Origin: Pycnococcus provasolii
Lineage: Eukaryota > Chlorophyta > Pseudoscourfieldiophyceae > Pseudoscourfieldiales
NCBI GenBank assembly: GCA_049487715.1
Contig: CP150559.1
Coordinates: 620,001 to 684,000, forward strand
Reading direction: 5' to 3'
Length of the DNA stretch: 64,000 nucleotides
Below are positions 60,435 through 64,000 of this stretch, one piece after another; the first letter of the stretch is position 1, and each line of letters begins with the position of its first letter. The position numbers and the translations under genes are program-made. Under the pieces are notes generated by a model that was given only the letters and a program-made list of their open reading frames with translations, did not search any database and was not told the DNA's origin.

Positions 60435-61024
60435 GGTGACGTGTGTTTTGAAACCTGTACGTTGTGTGAATATAAAAAAGAAGTCAGTGTGTGTGTTGTT
60501 TGTTTTCCTAGATCCACAAATCCCATCACCACACAGCACACCGAATCGTCGCCAACTCCGTTGAGCTGCACGCGCACAGCAAGGATACACGCAGACACAC
60601 ACGCGCGTGCGCGTGTGTATGTGTGCGTGCGTGCGCGCGCGCTAACACACACACACAGACCTCACCCTCCGACGCCGCCCATCTCTCTCTCTCGACACAC
60701 GTACCTCGAGCAACGGGAATGGAGGCGCAGGGCGTCGTGCCCGGGCGGGGAGGAGGCGGCGGAGAAAAAAACAGGCCCGGGGGATACCGCTTCGGTGGGA
60801 GAACCCGTGGACTTGTGGAACCCCCAAAAACATTTGAGGTCGACCTAAACCCCCAATTTCATACCTCAGAGAGCGAGCCAGCCTGCCACCTCACCCCACA
60901 AGTCATGGACCTGCCATATATATAACAGGTGTAGTACACGTCTTCTTGCTTCTACTGTACCATGATTTTCACTTGTTTGGAATAAAAAAATTATGTATTA
61001 AAATACGTTTCACCTCTTAAGTTC
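60435..61024. other. Intergenic region with Z-DNA-prone repeat
   Basis: About 590 bp upstream of RPS29 (minus), also 3' of the phosphomannose isomerase gene (minus). Contains an alternating purine-pyrimidine (GT/CG/AC) tract at 60593-60657, and AT-rich sequence near 60912 and 60980-60995. No gene seen. Confidence 0.55.
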
Positions 61025-62335
61025 TCACCTGCTGTAAACGAGCGAGTTGCAGGTGGCCAAAAAGACCCGCAATTCGCCGCTTCCCGTGTTCTCCATGCTG
61101 TATCCCACGTTCGCGCCGACGAAGTACACCTCACCCTTCTTCATTTCGAACGACGTGTTGGCGTACATGCCCTTCTCCGCCTCGTCAGGAATCAATTCCA
61201 AGTCCTCCGTGGACCCCACCACACAAGTCGCCTCGCCTTCGAATATGAGCATGATCGTGCCACCCTCGATCGGGTCGCCGTCGTGCGTTGCACCTGCCGG
61301 AACGCGGATGTCACGAACCTCAAATTCATCAAAGTCCGGACCAGGGTTGTACGTGCGCATCGCACCAACCGCCTCGGGTCGAAGAATTGTCGGCTTGACG
61401 TTGTTGTACGTCAGGTTGTCGATCAGCGTCGGCACATCCTTGAACTTCGGCGTGAGTCCCGCGCGGATGACGTTGTCGGACGTTGCCATGCACTCGACGC
61501 ACTCGCCCGCGAGGTAGGCGTGCGGCTCGTTCGCCGCGAGCACGATCCCCTCGCCTGGCTCAAGCGAGACCAAGTTCAGGAACATCGCGGTTAATATGCC
61601 GACGTCGCCGGGGTACTGCTCGTTGAGTTCGAGCACGAGCGCCTGCCTCTCCGTACGCTCCCCTTCCGGAATTTTCCCGATGCGGTTCGTCAGCTGCGTG
61701 AGCACCTCCTTCAACTGCGCCGGGGATACTTTGAGCACCGACTGGAATACGGTTTTGAAGTGCTCGTTGTATATTTTGTCTTCGAAGAATGCGTCTTCGT
61801 AGAACGTCTCGTACTCCTGAAGACCCATGATCAACTTGAATTCCTCAATCTCCCTGAGCATCTGGCGTATTTCTTGCCTTGGCATGAATTGGCAGAGTGC
61901 GCGAAATTTCGTCAGTGCGATGGTCATCTCCGGCTTGTGGTTGTCATCCTTGTAGACGTCCGGCTTCTCGGCGTGCAACTTCTCCGCGAGTTTCTTGTCG
62001 GGGTGTGCCTGAATGCTGAGCGCCTTTCTGATGCTGAGCACCTTGAATAGGAACGGCAGGTTGCCAGCAGACGCCTGCTCGAACCTCGCGAGCAGTTTTT
62101 CGCCGAGCACCTTCGGCCTTTCGGCAAGCCACGAGGAGAGCGTGCCCGCGGAACCCTCAGGCAAGGCGGCGACCGCCGGTCCTGACGGGTGCGTTCCCAT
62201 CCACAGTTCCGCGTACGTCTTCTTCGCGTCGATGGTCGCGTCTGCGTTGGCCGCCCCCAGCACAGCGACGTGCGGGTTATCCGCGCCGACCTGTCCCCAT
62301 TCGTAGTTCTGCGCGGGCACCTTGAGCTTGAGCAT
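61025..62335 (-). CDS. PMI: Mannose-6-phosphate isomerase (type I)
   Basis: 436 residues, zinc enzyme linking fructose-6-phosphate and mannose-6-phosphate for glycan and ascorbate synthesis. Start at ATG 62335 (MLKLKVPAQNYEWG). Zinc-binding blocks: SIQAHPDK, DNHKPEM and LAANEPHAYLAGE. LWMGTHPSGPA and the type I signature YNNVKPTILRP are also present. A full-length enzyme with no odd features. Confidence 0.95.
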   Translation of the reverse strand: MLKLKVPAQNYEWGQVGADNPHVAVLGAANADATIDAKKTYAELWMGTHPSGPAVAALPEGSAGTLSSWLAERPKVLGEKLLARFEQASAGNLPFLFKVLSIRKALSIQAHPDKKLAEKLHAEKPDVYKDDNHKPEMTIALTKFRALCQFMPRQEIRQMLREIEEFKLIMGLQEYETFYEDAFFEDKIYNEHFKTVFQSVLKVSPAQLKEVLTQLTNRIGKIPEGERTERQALVLELNEQYPGDVGILTAMFLNLVSLEPGEGIVLAANEPHAYLAGECVECMATSDNVIRAGLTPKFKDVPTLIDNLTYNNVKPTILRPEAVGAMRTYNPGPDFDEFEVRDIRVPAGATHDGDPIEGGTIMLIFEGEATCVVGSTEDLELIPDEAEKGMYANTSFEMKKGEVYFVGANVGYSMENTGSGELRVFLATCNSLVYSR

Positions 62336-62535
62336 TGTGAACCGCAAACAGGCAGAAAGCGTGCGTGGGATACAATGAAACAGAACAGGACAGGACAGGG
62401 AGCGTGCTGATGACGGACGGAAGGGAAGGTACCTCCCTCAGTCCCTCCACCTGGAAAAGCCACCAGGAAAAGCAAAGCGAGTCCTGAAAGCGAAGGAAAA
62501 GGGTGGGAGGAAGGGAGGGGGAGGGAGGACACACC

Positions 62536-62645
62536 GTTAGGGTTTAGGGTTTAGGGTTAGGGTTAGGGTTAGGGTTAACCCTGCTGAACGCCTGATTAGG
62601 GTTCGGGTTAGGGGTTCCTCCCCCCTCCCCGAAAACTAGGGTTAG
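62536..62645. repeat. TTAGGG/TTTAGGG repeats in divergent promoter
   Basis: Mixed TTAGGG and TTTAGGG units, clean at 62536-62578 and sparser to 62645. Both animal-type and plant-type repeats occur here. It lies between phosphomannose isomerase (minus) and TSG101 (plus). Confidence 0.95.
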
Positions 62646-62850
62646 CTACTCGTAGGATGCTTCGCGTCAGGTGGTTGGTTCCTCGGCGTCCTCTTCTCTT
62701 CTTCGCCTCCGGAGCTCCCCTCCCCCTCCCCCCTCCCGGCCTTTCCCCTCCCCCTCTCTGGCTGGTCTCACCCGCGCAATAGGTGGACTCGCCCCATCTC
62801 TCCGCTTCCCGGCTGTTTTTTTTGCGCGCGTCTTCGAAGGGACGTGCTCG

Positions 62851-62892
62851 ATGGCGTTCTTCGGAGGAGGAAACGGATACCACCAAACGCAC

Positions 62893-62927
<35 letters not shown>

Positions 62928-64000
62928 CAGCCAGGCGGTCGTCTCGTACCTCAACAGCGTGCTCTCGCAAAGAGGACAGCACGCACTGCCGTACGCCGAG
63001 GATGCGAAGTGGACCATCAGGCAGCACCTGCTCGACCTCCTCCGAGAATTCCCAAGCCTGCAGGTGAAGAACGGAACGTACACGCACAACGACGGCAGAA
63101 ACGCGCACCTGCTCAGAACGGAGGGAACCATACCCATGTTCTACCAGAACGTCAGGTACAACGTGCCAGTCACCATCTTTCTGCTCGAGGCGTACCCGCG
63201 AAGCGCGCCGCTCGTATACGTGTGCCCCACCCCAGACATGATCGTCAAGCCGAGGCACTCGTCCGTTGACCCCAGCGGAAAGGTGTCGTGCGACTTCCTG
63301 CGTGGGTGGATGCACCCGCGTGCTAACCTCGTCGACCTCGGACGGTCGCTGTCCACCCTCTTCTCAAGGGACCCGCCACTCTTCTCCAAACCGCCAGGGT
63401 GGACGCCGCCGCCGGGCGTTGCACAGGCGTTCAGCGTCGGCGGGTCGCCACCAGGCCAGCAGCAGCAGCAGCAGCAGCAGCATAATGGAGGACAGACGTT
63501 CGCGAACCCGATGCAACCGCACGGCAACGGAGGCGCGGCGTCGGCGTCGGCGAGCGCCGCATCCTCGGCGTATTCGGGAAGTGCTGCGGCTGGGTCGCAG
63601 CAGCAGCAGAGGCCACAGACGCCTCGCTCGACATTCCGCACGGACGCCATCGCGCGCATCACGCACCGAATCGGCGTTGCGCTCAGCTCGCAGCAGCAGC
63701 ACGAGCAGCGCACGCTCGAGTCGCTTTTCGAGGAGCAGAACGCGCTGGAGGAGCGCGGGAAGACGCTCGAGAAGGGGTGCCGGGAACTGCAAGCGGAGCG
63801 CGAGGCGCTGGAGAACAGCGTGGGCCAGCTGAGCGAGGCATCGGCACGCATGAAGGGCTGGCTGAAGGATCATCCGGAGGCTGTGGCCATGGCGCGCAGC
63901 GCGGCGGAGAACGGCGATGCGTCGGCGGCAAGCGTCGTCCAGCCTCCTTTCGATGAGGCTGTGACTGCGCGCGACCCACGCGGTGCGCAGCTGCTGGCAG
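62851..64000 (+). CDS. TSG101: ESCRT-I subunit TSG101/VPS23 (partial)
   Basis: At least 383 residues; runs off the right end of the window. Residues 16-26 are a Gln run (CAG-rich). The UEV domain (about 30-190) binds ubiquitin and P[ST]AP motifs: TEGTIPMFYQNVRYNVPV, LLEAYPRSAPLVYV, VDPSGKVSCDFLRGWMHP. Pro/Gln/Ser-rich linkers with more Gln runs follow, then the start of a coiled coil (LESLFEEQNALEERGKTLEK). The SB/steadiness box should lie beyond 64000. Acts in endosomal sorting. Confidence 0.92.

Noticed and set aside
60351-60848. Plus-strand ORF over RPS29.
   Set aside because: It is antisense to the complete RPS29 gene and then reads through GT repeats; no domain is visible.
62844-63269. 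Second-frame ORF over TSG101 start.
   Set aside because: Arises from the CAG repeat; the TSG101 frame has the UEV domain and a better start codon.

Overview
This window looks like nuclear DNA from a small, gene-dense photosynthetic eukaryote, most likely a green picoalga of prasinophyte type. The evidence is a mix of plant-type plastid genes with transit peptides (FtsZ2, a UbiE/MenG methyltransferase, a plastid phosphate translocator), mitochondrial genes (NDUFS4, bL12m, SLC25) and core eukaryotic genes (Argonaute, kinesin-5, condensin CAP-D3, RAD51C, ATG7, NDC1, TSR3, RPS29, TSG101). Introns are few, short and near the 5' ends of genes, and several use the donor GTACGT. No bacterial operons, rRNA, tRNA or CRISPR were found. 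Species assignment is inference only.

Layout. Positions 1-2300 hold a decayed mobile-element region: a tyrosine-recombinase C-terminus on + facing a retroelement-like reading frame on -, bracketed by degenerate telomere-like repeats. Next come Argonaute (2566-6230), a 92-base G homopolymer, a perfect 32-bp inverted repeat, and an FKBP-TPR immunophilin. From 9252 to 18413 are a cupin, MenG, a small membrane protein overlapping an Hsp70 that lacks its substrate-binding domain, an NDC1-like nucleoporin, a PH-like protein, tubulin cofactor A and FtsZ2. From 18644 to 31701 are an unknown protein, a mitochondrial carrier, a CNBD potassium channel, kinesin-5 and ATG7. From 31702 to 36574 lies an AT-richer island with a GT61 glycosyltransferase-methyltransferase fusion and a truncated relative. 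That relative is interrupted by a hAT-type MITE whose ends supply usable splice sites, and the island is flanked by copies of the ATG7 3' end. From 36657 to the end, genes mostly alternate in strand: a coiled-coil RGG protein, CAP-D3, TSR3, an RRM protein, RAD51C, an unknown membrane protein, bL12m, a PPR-like protein, a phosphate translocator, a PRXL2-like peroxiredoxin, an EGF-sialyltransferase-like protein, a 3-hydroxyisobutyrate-dehydrogenase-like gene (frameshifted), NDUFS4, RPS29, phosphomannose isomerase and the start of TSG101.

The most striking pattern is positional. Short interstitial TTAGGG/CCCTAA arrays lie in 9 of 11 divergent (shared-promoter) intergenic regions and in none of 11 convergent ones, which suggests a promoter or boundary role rather than random telomere debris. 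The second is the MITE at 35304-35602, which reads as a spliceable, introner-like hAT element.
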